A stretch of DNA of 48,635 nt from an uncultured Saccharospirillaceae bacterium (GCA_913063165.1 CAJXZL010000012.1:1-48635); one strand, 5' to 3'; positions 1-9,052 are shown, numbered from the stretch's first letter. Translations and numbers: made by a program. Notes: a model not told the origin generated them from the letters alone.

Positions 1-69
1 TTTCGTTCAATATTGATGTTTCTCTGTCTCATCGCTGGCGTGAGCGCATTGATTGGAGCGCTCTGGTAA
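1..69 (+). CDS. 3' end of a membrane protein gene (partial)
   Basis: Frame 1 is open from the first base to a TAA at 67-69 and encodes 22 residues that are almost all hydrophobic (ending in ...SALIGALW). This looks like a C-terminal transmembrane helix of a gene that starts before the window. The fragment is too short to name a family. An open frame of this length can also arise by chance, so the call rests on the helix-like composition. Confidence 0.4.
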   Translation, partial: FRSILMFLCLIAGVSALIGALW

Positions 70-392
70 GCCGCGTGTAATTAGACTAATCATCTGGCTG
101 GATCCGTACGTCTGTAATCTCGTGCAGCGCTATCAACGTAGGGCAAGGTTGATGATAAGCACGTGATCTATAACTATTTCATTGACGCCTTAAACACGAT
201 TGATTCACAATTGCTGACACTTGTTGACAGTAAATTTACGATTCAGCCGTTTCATTGATCTACCTCACTTATTTTAATCAATTTTTGGATAATGTGTCGA
301 GGTTACGAACCGTGATCTGCCTAGTCCCTTTTGTTATCACAAACTCAGGATCGACGAATCAGTATCACATTATATTGTTACAAGGAGAGACC
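70..392 (+). promoter_or_regulatory. Upstream region of the cytochrome genes
   Basis: I see no convincing gene in this stretch. It is AT-rich toward its 3' end and should carry the promoter of the cytochrome gene at 393. A perfect 6-bp inverted repeat, ATCAAC (132-137) and GTTGAT (148-153), is separated by 10 bases. A TTGACA lies at 224-229 and a GATAAT at 288-293, but neither has a well-spaced partner element. No clean FNR (TTGAT-N4-ATCAA) box was found. In-frame codons extend upstream to 255, but the encoded residues do not resemble a signal peptide. Confidence 0.35.
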
Positions 393-1553
393 ATGAAAAT
401 GACAATGAGAAAGGCAGCTCTGTTAGCGGTGGCAACATCAGCCCTGCTATTGACTGCATGTAAAGACGAGGCACCGGTAGCAACAGCAGCAGTGGACGCT
501 GCATTTGTTTACCCTGCCGAATGTGCAACCTGTCACGGAGATGACCCTGAATATGCATTGAAAGGCGCGGAGGCAGCATACGCCAAGTCTGGACACGCAT
601 TGGGCTTTGAAAGTGAAGAAGCTAACGCGTCATATTCGAATGGCGGCGGATGCCAGAAGTGCCATACACACGAAGGTTTTGTTAATTTCGTGAAGACTGG
701 TGACGACGGTTCTGAAAGCTTCATCGAATGGCCGAGTCAGCCTGGCTGCTTTACCTGCCATAAGCCACATGAAACGGGTGATTTCGAACTCAGAACTTCT
801 GCCGCTGTAACATTGGCAAATGGCGCTGTGTTTGATCAAGGTTCAGCAAATCTATGTGTGGTTTGCCACCAGAGCCGAAAGGACGTGAACACCGCGGCCG
901 TTGAAACTAAGGCTGGTGATGTAAGCGGTCGTTTTGGACCACACCATGGTCCTCAAGGTGATACCTTCGCAGGAACTGGTGGGTATGAGTTTTCTGGAAA
1001 AACCTATTCAAGTTCTGCTCACAAGCTAGAAATTGAAAATGCGTGCGTAGACTGCCATATGGCATTGCCTGATGGACGTTATGGTCAGAATGCAGCGATT
1101 GGTGGACACAGCTTTGGTATGGGCGCAGAAGTTCATGGTTCAGAGAAAATTAACCTAGCGGCCTGTGCTGGTTGCCACGAAGGCATCAAAATGTCTAAAA
1201 CTGGCTTCTATGATTACATGGCAGGCGGTGACTATGACCAAGACGGTACTGTAGAATACGCACAGGAAGAAGTACTGGGTTTACTTGATCGTCTAAATAA
1301 CGATAAAGGAACTGGTGTACTACAGAAGCTAAGCACTCCATTCTATAAAGCTGATGGTAGCTGGAATGCAGTAGCTAAAGACTCTACTGTTGTACGCTCT
1401 GCACAAGAAATGGGTGCACTGTATAACTACAAGTCATTTGGTGAAGAAGACCGCAGCATGGGTATGCACAACCCAACCTATGTTGTACAACTGTTAATGG
1501 ATTCTATTGCTTCATTGGATCCAGCATTCAGCACAGCTAACCGTCCTAAATAA
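393..1553 (+). CDS. Hexahaem c-type cytochrome, lipoprotein
   Basis: The 386-residue product is an exported multihaem cytochrome. Residues 1-23 form a lipoprotein signal with lipobox LTAC (Cys23). Six CXXCH haem sites start at Cys44, 87, 119, 155, 218 and 258. The fifth reads CVDCHM and is followed by GGHSF, a His that could be a distal ligand. The last ~115 residues have no haem site and end with a HNPTYVVQLLMDSI helix, a C-terminal type I remember from other multihaem cytochromes. I chose the ATG at 393 because a strong AAGGAGAG site precedes it and the signal peptide starts there; the frame is open further up to 255. The four-haem NapC-like gene 72 bp downstream is the likely electron donor, passing quinol electrons to this periplasmic or outer-membrane carrier. 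Terminal acceptor and exact family are unknown; no nitrite- or hydroxylamine-type active-site haem (CXXCK, or a tyrosine crosslink) is visible. Confidence 0.85.
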   Translation: MKMTMRKAALLAVATSALLLTACKDEAPVATAAVDAAFVYPAECATCHGDDPEYALKGAEAAYAKSGHALGFESEEANASYSNGGGCQKCHTHEGFVNFVKTGDDGSESFIEWPSQPGCFTCHKPHETGDFELRTSAAVTLANGAVFDQGSANLCVVCHQSRKDVNTAAVETKAGDVSGRFGPHHGPQGDTFAGTGGYEFSGKTYSSSAHKLEIENACVDCHMALPDGRYGQNAAIGGHSFGMGAEVHGSEKINLAACAGCHEGIKMSKTGFYDYMAGGDYDQDGTVEYAQEEVLGLLDRLNNDKGTGVLQKLSTPFYKADGSWNAVAKDSTVVRSAQEMGALYNYKSFGEEDRSMGMHNPTYVVQLLMDSIASLDPAFSTANRPK

Positions 1554-1580
1554 AAAAGCCGGGACATTAGTTGATTAGTG

Positions 1581-1611
1581 AAAAGGCTCCCACCCATTGG
1601 GGGCCTTTTTT
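1581..1611 (+). terminator. Intrinsic hairpin between the two cytochrome genes
   Basis: AAAAGGCTCCC and GGGGGCCTTTT pair with one G-T wobble around the loop ACCCATT, and a run of six T follows. This is a good Rho-independent terminator or attenuator. The next gene starts only 15 bases after it, so the hairpin probably lowers downstream expression relative to the hexahaem gene instead of separating two independent transcripts. Confidence 0.75.
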
Positions 1612-1625
1612 ATGAAGGAAAAGCT

Positions 1626-2192
1626 ATGAAAAGTGAAAGTAAAAGCGCTTTGTGGAAACCCGGATCTAAATGGATGTTGGGCCTTCCTGTAGGTGCGCTG
1701 CTTATGGTTGTGATCGGTATTTTTGCCACCATAGGATTTAACGGTGTCATTCACGCCACTAATGACAACGCCTTTTGTTTTAGTTGCCATGTGGGGATGG
1801 ATACCATTGTTGAAGAATACCAAGCAACAGTGCATGGTGGCGCCAATCCAACAGGGTTTGCAGCAACCTGTTCAGATTGCCACGTACCTAAAGAGTTCTT
1901 CCCAAAAATGTTGGTGAAAATTAAAGCCACTAAGGATATCTACCATCAGTTGATGGGTACGTATAATTTAGAAAACTTTGAAAGTCACCGAACTGAACTC
2001 GCAGAGAATGTGCGTGAGGTGATGAAATCAAGAGACTCTAAAGAGTGCAAGAATTGCCATAATATTGCCACGTGGGATGTGAGCGCTCAGTCAGACAAAG
2101 GGCAACAGAATCACAACCAAGAGTCATGGGCAGAAAAGGGTAAAACCTGTATCAGCTGTCACATAGGCTTGGCACACAATAAGCCAAGATAA
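1626..2192 (+). CDS. NapC/NirT-family tetrahaem cytochrome c (CymA-like)
   Basis: This is a 188-residue inner-membrane quinol dehydrogenase of the NapC/NirT/NrfH/CymA family. A short cytoplasmic N-terminus is followed by one transmembrane anchor (about residues 16-40) and a periplasmic domain with four CXXCH sites at Cys51, 82, 141 and 175. The length is close to CymA (about 187). Members of the family oxidise menaquinol or ubiquinol and hand electrons to periplasmic multihaem partners, here most likely the hexahaem lipoprotein encoded just upstream. The ATG at 1626 is preceded by GAAGGAAAA; an earlier in-frame ATG at 1578 lies before the terminator hairpin and would add a non-anchor-like extension. 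I cannot assign a terminal reductase, because none is encoded in the window. Confidence 0.87.
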   Translation: MKSESKSALWKPGSKWMLGLPVGALLMVVIGIFATIGFNGVIHATNDNAFCFSCHVGMDTIVEEYQATVHGGANPTGFAATCSDCHVPKEFFPKMLVKIKATKDIYHQLMGTYNLENFESHRTELAENVREVMKSRDSKECKNCHNIATWDVSAQSDKGQQNHNQESWAEKGKTCISCHIGLAHNKPR

Positions 2193-2197
2193 AATGC

Positions 2198-2227
2198 AAA
2201 AAAGGCGTGTAGATAACACGCCTTTTT
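2198..2227. terminator. Bidirectional terminator between the cytochrome and pilU
   Basis: AAAAGGCGTGT and ACACGCCTTTT are perfect complements around a short loop, with A-rich and T-rich flanks on both sides. The hairpin lies between convergent genes and can stop transcription from either strand. Confidence 0.85.
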
Positions 2228-2261
2228 AAATAGCTTACCGCCAATACCTGCTGGCTGATGG

Positions 2262-3389
2262 TCAGTATTGGTTGTCCTTCTGAATACTAAAGTTAGACGC
2301 TTCTTCGCCCAGATGCTTGGCGTCCGTTTCTTGATCCAGTTTTATCATTAGCCTCAAATCGTTCGGTGAATCCGCATGACTGAGAGCGTCTTCATAAGTG
2401 ATCTCGCCTTCGCTGTAAAGGTTAAACAAAGCCTGGTCGAAAGTGCACATGCCAAGTTCAGTTGATTTCTTCATCAGCTCTTTGATGAGGTGTACATCAC
2501 CCTTACGAATATGATCTGACATCAAGGGAGAATTGATCAATACCTCAATGACGGCCTTGCGGCCTTGTCCGTCCGGAGTCGGAACCAGTTGTTGGGCAAT
2601 AATGCTCTTCAAATTGAGAGACAGGTCCATCCACAGTTGGCGTTGTCTTTCAGGCGGGAAGAAGTGCATGATGCGATCAAGTGCTTGGTTGGCGTTGTTG
2701 GCATGCAAAGTCGCTAAACACAGGTGGCCAGTTTCGGCAAAAGCCATAGCGTAATCCATTGTCTCACGGGTACGGACTTCGCCGATCATGATGACATCGG
2801 GTGCTTGTCGCAGGGTATTCTTCAGTGCAACTTCAAAGGAGTCTGTATCGATGCCCACTTCACGCTGACTGACGATGCAACCTTCGTGCTGATGTATAAA
2901 TTCGATGGGGTCTTCGATGGAAATAATGTGGCCACGCGAGTTTCGGTTTCGGTGACCAATCATCGCCGCCAATGACGTTGATTTACCCGTACCTGTAGCA
3001 CCCACAAATATAACCAAGCCGCGTTTGGTCATGGCTATTTTTTTGAGAATATCGGGCAGGCCCAGTTCTTCAAATCGGGGTATGCGCACTTCAATCCGGC
3101 GCAATACCATGGCAACCAAGTTTCTTTGATGGTAAGCACTCACACGAAATCGACCGATGCCACGTGCAGAGATAGCAAAGTTGCATTCACCGGTGTCCTG
3201 AAATTCATTGGCTTGTTTTTCTGTCATTACTGACAAGACAATTTCACGGGTCTTTTCTGGCGACAACGGATTTTTGGTCACTGGGACCATGGAGCCGTTG
3301 ATTTTCATACTGGGTGCTACGCCCGCGGTGATGAAGAGGTCAGATGCCCCCTTTTCAACCATTAACTTCAGTAGCTTGTCGAATTCCAT
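2262..3389 (-). CDS. pilU: Type IV pilus retraction ATPase PilU
   Basis: This 375-residue hexameric ATPase helps PilT depolymerise type IV pili at the inner-membrane base. The N-terminal PAS-like half (about 1-110) is followed by a RecA-like domain with Walker A GATGTGKST (130-138), the Asp box IISIEDPIEF, Walker B DVIMIGEVR and the His box GHLCLATLHANN. The C-terminal tail (LDQETDAKHLGEE and beyond) is longer than in PilT, as is usual for PilU, and there is no AIRNLIRE motif. It lies 24 bp downstream of pilT on the same strand, so the two are probably co-transcribed. The PilU call is preferred over a second PilT because of the tail, the motif difference and the gene order. Confidence 0.92.
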   Translation of the reverse strand: MEFDKLLKLMVEKGASDLFITAGVAPSMKINGSMVPVTKNPLSPEKTREIVLSVMTEKQANEFQDTGECNFAISARGIGRFRVSAYHQRNLVAMVLRRIEVRIPRFEELGLPDILKKIAMTKRGLVIFVGATGTGKSTSLAAMIGHRNRNSRGHIISIEDPIEFIHQHEGCIVSQREVGIDTDSFEVALKNTLRQAPDVIMIGEVRTRETMDYAMAFAETGHLCLATLHANNANQALDRIMHFFPPERQRQLWMDLSLNLKSIIAQQLVPTPDGQGRKAVIEVLINSPLMSDHIRKGDVHLIKELMKKSTELGMCTFDQALFNLYSEGEITYEDALSHADSPNDLRLMIKLDQETDAKHLGEEASNFSIQKDNQY

Positions 3390-3413
3390 GTTGTCAATCC
3401 ATCTTCAAAATAA

Positions 3414-4448
3414 TTAAAAGGCGTCTGGCTGCTTGGCTTTGCTCTTCGCGACTTCGCGCGTGATCATACCCTTAGATACCAAGTTTTTAAGGCATTGGTC
3501 GAGGGTTTGCATGCCCATATTGCTGCCAGTTTGGATCGCAGAATACATTTGCGCGACCTTGTCTTCTCGAATCAGGTTACGGATAGCTGGTGTGCCGATC
3601 ATAATCTCATGGGCAGCTACACGCCCACCACCCGTCTTTTTCAGCAGGGCCTGTGATATCACCGCTTGCAGTGACTCAGACAACATTGAGCGCACCATGG
3701 ATTTTTCTTCCGCAGGGAATACGTCAACAATACGGTCAATGGTTTTGGCGGCTGATGTGGTGTGCAGCGTACCAAATACGAGGTGACCGGTTTCTGCAGC
3801 GGTAAGTGCCAGTCGAATGGTTTCCAAGTCTCGCAATTCGCCCACCAGAATAATATCCGGGTCTTCACGTAATGCGGATCGCAGCGCGTGATCAAAACCT
3901 AGGGTATCGCGGTGTACTTCGCGTTGGTTGACCAAGCACTTCTTCGACTCGTGAACAAATTCAATGGGGTCTTCGATGGTGAGAATGTGTTCAAATCGTG
4001 TGTCATTGACATGGTCTAACATGGCGGCCATGGTGGTTGATTTACCGGAGCCGGTTGGGCCCGTTACCAAAACCAAGCCACGTGGGTTATCAGAGATGTC
4101 TTTAAACACCTGGCCCATGCCCAAATCGTCCATGGTCAGTACTTTTGATGGAATGGTACGAAATACCGCACCGGCACCGCGGTTGTGATTAAATGCGTTC
4201 ACACGGAAGCGGGCGACACCTGGTACTTCAAATGAAAAGTCGGTTTCTAAGAACTCTTCAAAGTCTTTACGCTGCTTGTCATTCATAATGTCATAAATGA
4301 GTGCGTGGACTTCTTTGTGGTTCATCGCCGGTAAATTAATGCGGCGTATGTCACCGTCAACACGGATCAGAGGTGGTAAACCAGCGGATAGGTGCAAATC
4401 CGAAGCTTTCTGTTTGGCACTAAATGCGAGTAATTCGGTAATATCCAT
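3414..4448 (-). CDS. pilT: Type IV pilus retraction ATPase PilT
   Basis: This 344-residue protein is the main motor for pilus retraction, used in twitching motility and DNA uptake. It has Walker A GPTGSGKST (130-138), Asp box ILTIEDPIEFVH, Walker B DIILVGELR, His box GHLVFGTLHTTSA and the PilT-specific AIRNLIRE segment near residue 288. The length matches the family (about 344). It is first in a two-gene operon with pilU, and its ATG at 4448 faces away from yggS, giving a shared intergenic control region. Pilus structural genes are not in this window. Confidence 0.96.
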   Translation of the reverse strand: MDITELLAFSAKQKASDLHLSAGLPPLIRVDGDIRRINLPAMNHKEVHALIYDIMNDKQRKDFEEFLETDFSFEVPGVARFRVNAFNHNRGAGAVFRTIPSKVLTMDDLGMGQVFKDISDNPRGLVLVTGPTGSGKSTTMAAMLDHVNDTRFEHILTIEDPIEFVHESKKCLVNQREVHRDTLGFDHALRSALREDPDIILVGELRDLETIRLALTAAETGHLVFGTLHTTSAAKTIDRIVDVFPAEEKSMVRSMLSESLQAVISQALLKKTGGGRVAAHEIMIGTPAIRNLIREDKVAQMYSAIQTGSNMGMQTLDQCLKNLVSKGMITREVAKSKAKQPDAF

Positions 4449-4482
4449 GGTATTCCTCAGCGAAATCAGTTGGAAAGTCGCT

Positions 4483-4510
4483 GTGACAGCCTTTCCTTAG
4501 ATGGTTACAA
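4483..4510 (+). promoter_or_regulatory. Putative sigma-70 promoter for yggS
   Basis: GTGACA (4483-4488) and TACAAT (4505-4510) are 16 bases apart. The -10 sits in the context TGGTTACAAT, giving a TG-like extended element. It points toward yggS with a leader of about 130 nt. Prediction is by eye only. Confidence 0.4.
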
Positions 4511-4648
4511 TAGCATCCCATCTACATTAAATAGAAATGCGGTTGGTAGCTGTGAAGCAGACCGTATTGGAATGAGCGCTGTGTATAACGCACAGGGCAA
4601 TACATCATAGGTCAGGCGTCAAAGCCGAGCTGCTGTAAACGGTCAATT

Positions 4649-5353
4649 ATGAACAACATTGTTAATAGGTACAATGATATACGAACGATTGTGCGTAATG
4701 CTGCGCTGTGTCACAAACGTGCCGAAGATGTGGTTATGTTATTGCCGGTATCCAAACGATTTCCAGCGACAGACATTCGTCTGTTAGCGGAAGCGGGTTG
4801 TTTACAATTTGGTGAAAATTATGTTCAAGAAGCGCTCGAAAAAATGGCGCTATTGGAAGATTTAGAAATTGTTTGGCATTTCATAGGTCCCATCCAGTCA
4901 AACAAGACCCGCGATATCGCCCAGCACTTTGAATGGGTGCATGGTCTCGACCGAATTAAAATCGCCAAACGGTTGAATGAGCAGCGCCCTGCCGATATGA
5001 ATCCACTCCAAGTATGTATCCAGGTGAATATCAGCAATGAACCGCAAAAGGCGGGGGTTAATATCGATGACGTCGTTGCTTTTGCTGGTGCGCTTGCGGC
5101 GTTACCACGGATTGAATTGCGTGGCTTGATGGCGATTCCTGCCGCCACGCTGACAGATTCCGAGCGTGCCGAACAATACCGCACCTTGAAAGAAGCCCAG
5201 TTGGCACTACAGCATACGTATCCGCGCTGCGATACTTTATCATTGGGGATGTCGGATGATTTGGATACCGCAATTGCCTATGGGTCTACGCTCGTCCGCG
5301 TGGGAACTGCGATTTTTGGCGCCCGACAGGCGCCACCTGACACATCAATTTAA
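4649..5353 (+). CDS. yggS: PLP homeostasis protein, YggS/PLPBP family
   Basis: This 234-residue protein has the alanine-racemase-like TIM-barrel fold and binds pyridoxal 5'-phosphate, probably on Lys36 (PVSK). Family members are thought to buffer or deliver PLP and affect amino-acid pools. Hallmarks include FGENYVQE, WHFIGPIQSNK, LRGLMAIP and LSLGMSDDLDTAI, which carries the phosphate-binding region. The protein is cytoplasmic. Starts 200 bp from the divergent pilT and only 9 bp before proC, so it heads the yggS-proC-yggT group; that order is widely conserved in gammaproteobacteria. No clear ribosome binding site precedes the ATG, but alignment to the family supports this start. Confidence 0.93.
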   Translation: MNNIVNRYNDIRTIVRNAALCHKRAEDVVMLLPVSKRFPATDIRLLAEAGCLQFGENYVQEALEKMALLEDLEIVWHFIGPIQSNKTRDIAQHFEWVHGLDRIKIAKRLNEQRPADMNPLQVCIQVNISNEPQKAGVNIDDVVAFAGALAALPRIELRGLMAIPAATLTDSERAEQYRTLKEAQLALQHTYPRCDTLSLGMSDDLDTAIAYGSTLVRVGTAIFGARQAPPDTSI

Positions 5354-5362
5354 GGAATAAAC

Positions 5363-6184
5363 ATGACCCAATTGGCTTTTATCGGTGCGGGTAATATGGC
5401 GTCCTGTATCGTAGCAGGATTGTCAGCACAGGCGCCCTGGGCAGACATATCGATTGCCGATCATAACCCAGAAAAGTTGGCGTATTTGGCGCAGACCTAT
5501 GGCGTAAAACCAGCCACAACCAATCAGCTGGCGGTAGCGTCAGCGGATGTGGTGATTCTGTCGGTAAAACCCCAGGCAATGAAGGTAGCTTGCCTTGAAA
5601 TCCGCGATGCAGTGCAACGACGCCGACCGCTTATCGTGACGGTGGCTGCTGGCGTTGAAACGGCTCAGGTGTCGGCTTGGCTAGGTGGCAATGTATCAGT
5701 CATTCGGGCGATGCCTAACATTCCTGCACAGGTGCAACAAGGCATGACGGGGCTGTATGCGGCAGACAGCGTGAGTGCCGCGGATAAGGCCGTGGCGTCA
5801 CAGATTTTTGCAGCGGTCGGTGCATCGATATGGGTGCCAAACGAGCATGATATGCACGCCATCACGGCAGTATCAGGCAGTGGCCCCGCTTATTTCTTCA
5901 TGTTTATGGAAGCGATGCACCAAGCAGCCGTATCTATGGGGCTGGATAGCCAATCTGCCATGCAATTGGTCACACAAACTGCGCTTGGGGCTGCTACAAT
6001 GGCGCAATCAGGGGATCTATCACCAGCGGCCTTACGGCAGCAGGTGACGTCCCCTAAAGGCACCACTGAACAAGCAATCATCAGTTTCGAGCATGATGGC
6101 TTGCGCACCATGGTGCAGCAAGCGATGATTGCGTGTGCAAAGAGAAGCGAGTCGATCGCTGAAGAATTAAGGTCTAAGGAGTAA
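5363..6184 (+). CDS. proC: Pyrroline-5-carboxylate reductase
   Basis: This 273-residue enzyme catalyses the last step of proline synthesis, the NAD(P)H-dependent reduction of 1-pyrroline-5-carboxylate. The N-terminal Rossmann fold begins with FIGAGNMA (6-13). The C-terminal dimerisation and active-site region contains ITAVSGSGPAYFF and LRQQVTSPKGTT, the family signature. The ATG follows TTTAAGGAATAAAC, a good ribosome binding site, 9 bp after yggS. Length is normal for the family. Confidence 0.97.
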   Translation: MTQLAFIGAGNMASCIVAGLSAQAPWADISIADHNPEKLAYLAQTYGVKPATTNQLAVASADVVILSVKPQAMKVACLEIRDAVQRRRPLIVTVAAGVETAQVSAWLGGNVSVIRAMPNIPAQVQQGMTGLYAADSVSAADKAVASQIFAAVGASIWVPNEHDMHAITAVSGSGPAYFFMFMEAMHQAAVSMGLDSQSAMQLVTQTALGAATMAQSGDLSPAALRQQVTSPKGTTEQAIISFEHDGLRTMVQQAMIACAKRSESIAEELRSKE

Positions 6185-6187
6185 GGT

Positions 6188-6784
6188 ATGGCAGTGGGAA
6201 TTCAAATCCTAGAGTTGGTAGTGCGAACAGCAACCTGGATATTTTTAATTGCACTGGTTGCGCGCTTTTTGGCTCAAATTGCCCGCGCCAGTTTTCACAA
6301 CCCATTGGCTCACACCATCGTGGTGATTACCAACCCGGTGTTGCAGCCAGCCAGAAGAATCATTCCCGGCATTGCCGGTATGGACATTGCGTGTTTGTTC
6401 TTAATTTGGCTCACGCAGTGGCTATATGGTCTATTCATGGTATTTGTCGTACACGGCGCTGAGGTGTCTCTGCTTCAAATCGCTCTTTGGGCGTTGGTAG
6501 CCGTCGGCGGCATCTTTTTAGAAGTACTCCGTTGGAGCATGATCATCGTTGCGATCGGAAGTTGGATAACGGCAGGTCAAGGCAACCCGTTTATTGGTTT
6601 TCTCACGCAAATAGCAGAGCCCTTTGTGGCGCCCTTTAGGCGGTTTAACCTACAGATAGGCATGATGGATTTCACCTACCTATTGGTGTTTATGGTGATC
6701 ATTATCTTAAAGGATATTGTGTTGATGAATATCGCCAGTGCAGTGCAGTACGCGCCACAATTTAGATTGTTTATTGGGATGTAA
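6188..6784 (+). CDS. yggT: YggT family membrane protein
   Basis: This 198-residue integral membrane protein has two YGGT repeats, each a pair of hydrophobic helices followed by a short loop (NPVLQPARRIIPGI at about 50 and FVAPFRRFNLQIGM at about 150). The biochemical role of the family is not settled; links to osmotic stress and to cell-envelope or division functions have been suggested. It starts 3 bp after proC and has its own AAGGAG site, so it is in the same transcript. The duplicated form is typical of gammaproteobacteria. Confidence 0.9.
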   Translation: MAVGIQILELVVRTATWIFLIALVARFLAQIARASFHNPLAHTIVVITNPVLQPARRIIPGIAGMDIACLFLIWLTQWLYGLFMVFVVHGAEVSLLQIALWALVAVGGIFLEVLRWSMIIVAIGSWITAGQGNPFIGFLTQIAEPFVAPFRRFNLQIGMMDFTYLLVFMVIIILKDIVLMNIASAVQYAPQFRLFIGM

Positions 6785-6856
6785 AGGCTGTCCACAGTGG
6801 GCACACCTCCGTCGTCAGAAAAGCGTTGGTTGCAAAATCCGTGAGAGGAAAGTGTT

Positions 6857-8008
6857 ATGTCGGTTGAAAACACAGAACAGTCGGTTGGGAAGGTAGTGCC
6901 CCAGATGGCTGATTTTGACACCCCTTTGGTGCTCAGAAGTGGTCGTGTGTTGGACAGTTACCGACTCATGTACGAAACCTACGGCACGTTAAATGACCGA
7001 CGCGATAACGCCATTTTGGTGTGTCATGCCCTCAGTGGTAATCACCACGCAGCAGGCTACCACCACGAAGATGATAAAAATCCCGGTTGGTGGGATGGAG
7101 CCATCGGTCCTGGGAAGCCCATCGATACCAATCATTTCTTTGTCATTGCACTGAACAATTTGGGTGGCTGTGATGGGAGTACCGGTCCCGCATCGATAGA
7201 CCCTGCCACTGGAAAGCCTTTTGGTCCTGATTTCCCCGTGATGGACGTCAGTGATTGGGTGCAAAGCCAAGCACGACTCATTGATCGACTTGATATCAGG
7301 TGTTTGGCAGCCGTGGTGGGAGGGTCGCTCGGTGGCATGCAGGCTTTGCGTTGGGCAATTGATTTTCCTGACCGCCTACGGCATTGCGTCATGATTGCAT
7401 CAGCCGCTAAATTGACTGCGCAGAACATTGCCTTCAATGAGGTTGCTCGTCAGTCGATCATGAAAGACCCGCAGTTTTGTGACGGCCGATATTTAGATGC
7501 CGGCGTCTACCCCAAACAGGGTCTGTCACTCGCCCGCATGTTAGGGCACATTACCTATCTATCTGAAGACAGCATGCGTGAAAAATTTGGACGTGACCAC
7601 AAGAGTGGCACCCTGAATTTCAACTATGATGTCGATTTTCAAATTGAAAGTTATCTGCGCTACCAAGGTGAGCATTTTTCTCACCGATTTGACGCCAACA
7701 CCTACCTGTTAATGACCAAGGCGCTCGACTACTTTGATCCCGCAGCAGACTTTGACGATGATCTTGTTGCCTGCCTAGCACAGGCAACCTGTGGGTTCTT
7801 GATTGTGTCATTTTCAACGGATTGGCGTTTTTCACCTGAGCGGAGTGAGGAGTTGGTGAACGCCTTGATGGAAGCTAAAAAATCCGTTGCCTATATGGAG
7901 GTCGACGCGCCTCAGGGTCACGATGCGTTTCTATTTCCCATACCCGATTACTTTTCTTTGTTGTCGATCTATCTCAAGCAAGCCTTGGTCGCGGAGGCAC
8001 AGACATGA
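6857..8008 (+). CDS. metX: Homoserine O-acyltransferase MetX
   Basis: This 383-residue alpha/beta-hydrolase-fold enzyme activates the hydroxyl of L-homoserine with an acyl-CoA in methionine synthesis. The nucleophile is Ser157 in GGSLGGMQ; the other catalytic members are expected in FSTDWRF (Asp) and PQGHDAF (His). The oxyanion and substrate region [12 protein letters not shown] is intact. Gammaproteobacterial MetX linked to metW often uses succinyl-CoA and not acetyl-CoA, but I cannot settle that by eye. The ATG at 6857 follows GAGAGGAAAG. The next gene, metW, overlaps the end by 4 bp (ATGA), so both are translated together. Confidence 0.95.
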   Translation: MSVENTEQSVGKVVPQMADFDTPLVLRSGRVLDSYRLMYETYGTLNDRRDNAILVCHALSGNHHAAGYHHEDDKNPGWWDGAIGPGKPIDTNHFFVIALNNLGGCDGSTGPASIDPATGKPFGPDFPVMDVSDWVQSQARLIDRLDIRCLAAVVGGSLGGMQALRWAIDFPDRLRHCVMIASAAKLTAQNIAFNEVARQSIMKDPQFCDGRYLDAGVYPKQGLSLARMLGHITYLSEDSMREKFGRDHKSGTLNFNYDVDFQIESYLRYQGEHFSHRFDANTYLLMTKALDYFDPAADFDDDLVACLAQATCGFLIVSFSTDWRFSPERSEELVNALMEAKKSVAYMEVDAPQGHDAFLFPIPDYFSLLSIYLKQALVAEAQT

Positions 8009-8595
8009 GAGCAGACTTAGAAATTATCTATGAGTGGATTTCCCCGCAGTCCCGCGTGCTGGATCTGGGTTGTGGTGATGGTGAGCTGTTGTCGCAGTTG
8101 CAGAAAACCCGTGCAGTGACGGGGTTGGGCATGGAAATCGAAAATGACAAAATCATTGCCTGTGTAGAGAAAGGGGTCAGCGTTGTAAAGCAGGACTTGA
8201 ACAAGGGCTTACAGAACCTCAGCGACAAATGCTTTGATACTGTGGTTATGACACAGTCATTTCAGCAGTTGGATGCACCCCATTTGATGCTCGACGAACT
8301 ACTCCGGGTCGGTCATGAAGCGATTGTAACCTTTCCAAACTTTGGACACTGGACCACCCGACGATATTTGGGATTCAAGGGACGGATGCCAATGAGTGAA
8401 GCCTTACCGCATATGTGGTTCGATACACCCAATATCCACCACTGTACCTTTAAGGATTTTGAGGTCTTGTGCCTAGAACGCAATATTCGCATCAAAGAAC
8501 GAACGGTGGTCGACAGCACGCATCAAAGCCGATGGTTCATTAATTTATTTCCCAATATCCTGGGTGAAATCGCAATTTATAGGCTATCTAAATGA
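8005..8595 (+). CDS. metW: MetW methyltransferase-fold protein
   Basis: This 196-residue protein has the class I SAM-binding fold, with motif I as [12 protein letters not shown] (19-30). MetW is found beside MetX in many proteobacteria and is required for or stimulates homoserine acylation in studied species; its own methyl acceptor is not established. It overlaps metX by 4 bp upstream and the DUF4426 gene by 4 bp downstream, so stoichiometric production with MetX is likely. The FPNFGHW and [11 protein letters not shown] segments are typical of the family. Confidence 0.94.
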   Translation: MRADLEIIYEWISPQSRVLDLGCGDGELLSQLQKTRAVTGLGMEIENDKIIACVEKGVSVVKQDLNKGLQNLSDKCFDTVVMTQSFQQLDAPHLMLDELLRVGHEAIVTFPNFGHWTTRRYLGFKGRMPMSEALPHMWFDTPNIHHCTFKDFEVLCLERNIRIKERTVVDSTHQSRWFINLFPNILGEIAIYRLSK

Positions 8596-9038
8596 AAGCA
8601 TTAATACTGGGCGTGGCCCTGAGTATCCTCAGCCAACTGACGTGGGCACAGGGCGAGCAAAAGCAAAGTTTTAACAATATTGAAGTGCATTACATGCTGC
8701 TTAACTCTACCGCATTGGATGTGAAGGTCGCTGAGGCTTATGATATCGCGCGCAGCGGCCGTTTGGGGTTTGTCATGGTTTCTGTACTCGAAATCATGCC
8801 GGGTAAACCGTTGCCGCAACCAATTCCTGCTATCATTGAAGCGCGATTTAAAAATCTGTTGGGTCAACAGCAAACTATCGTGCTCAGCGAGGTGCGTGAA
8901 CAGGATGGTCTCTACTATGTGGGCACCTTCAGATTTGACAATGAAGACATATACCGATTTGAATTTGACGTTAAGACCACCGCAGACCAAGGCGCGCCGT
9001 ATGAGGTTCGTCATCAGCAACGCATGTATTTTGAATAG
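8592..9038 (+). CDS. DUF4426 secreted protein
   Basis: This is a 148-residue protein with an N-terminal signal peptide ([21 protein letters not shown], cleavage probably after the second-last Ala). The rest matches what I know as DUF4426: [16 protein letters not shown] near the start and a beta-rich body. Its function is unknown. It starts inside the end of metW (4-bp overlap) and is followed 14 bp later by rdgB, so it is co-expressed with the methionine genes. The same metX-metW-DUF4426-rdgB order occurs in Pseudomonas. Location is predicted to be periplasmic. Confidence 0.85.
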   Translation: MKALILGVALSILSQLTWAQGEQKQSFNNIEVHYMLLNSTALDVKVAEAYDIARSGRLGFVMVSVLEIMPGKPLPQPIPAIIEARFKNLLGQQQTIVLSEVREQDGLYYVGTFRFDNEDIYRFEFDVKTTADQGAPYEVRHQQRMYFE

Positions 9039-9052
9039 GAACCGATTTTCTG

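Noticed and set aside
1-392. FNR box in front of the cytochrome genes
   Set aside because: TTGAT and ATCAA half-sites occur but never with the 4-base spacing and correct orientation.
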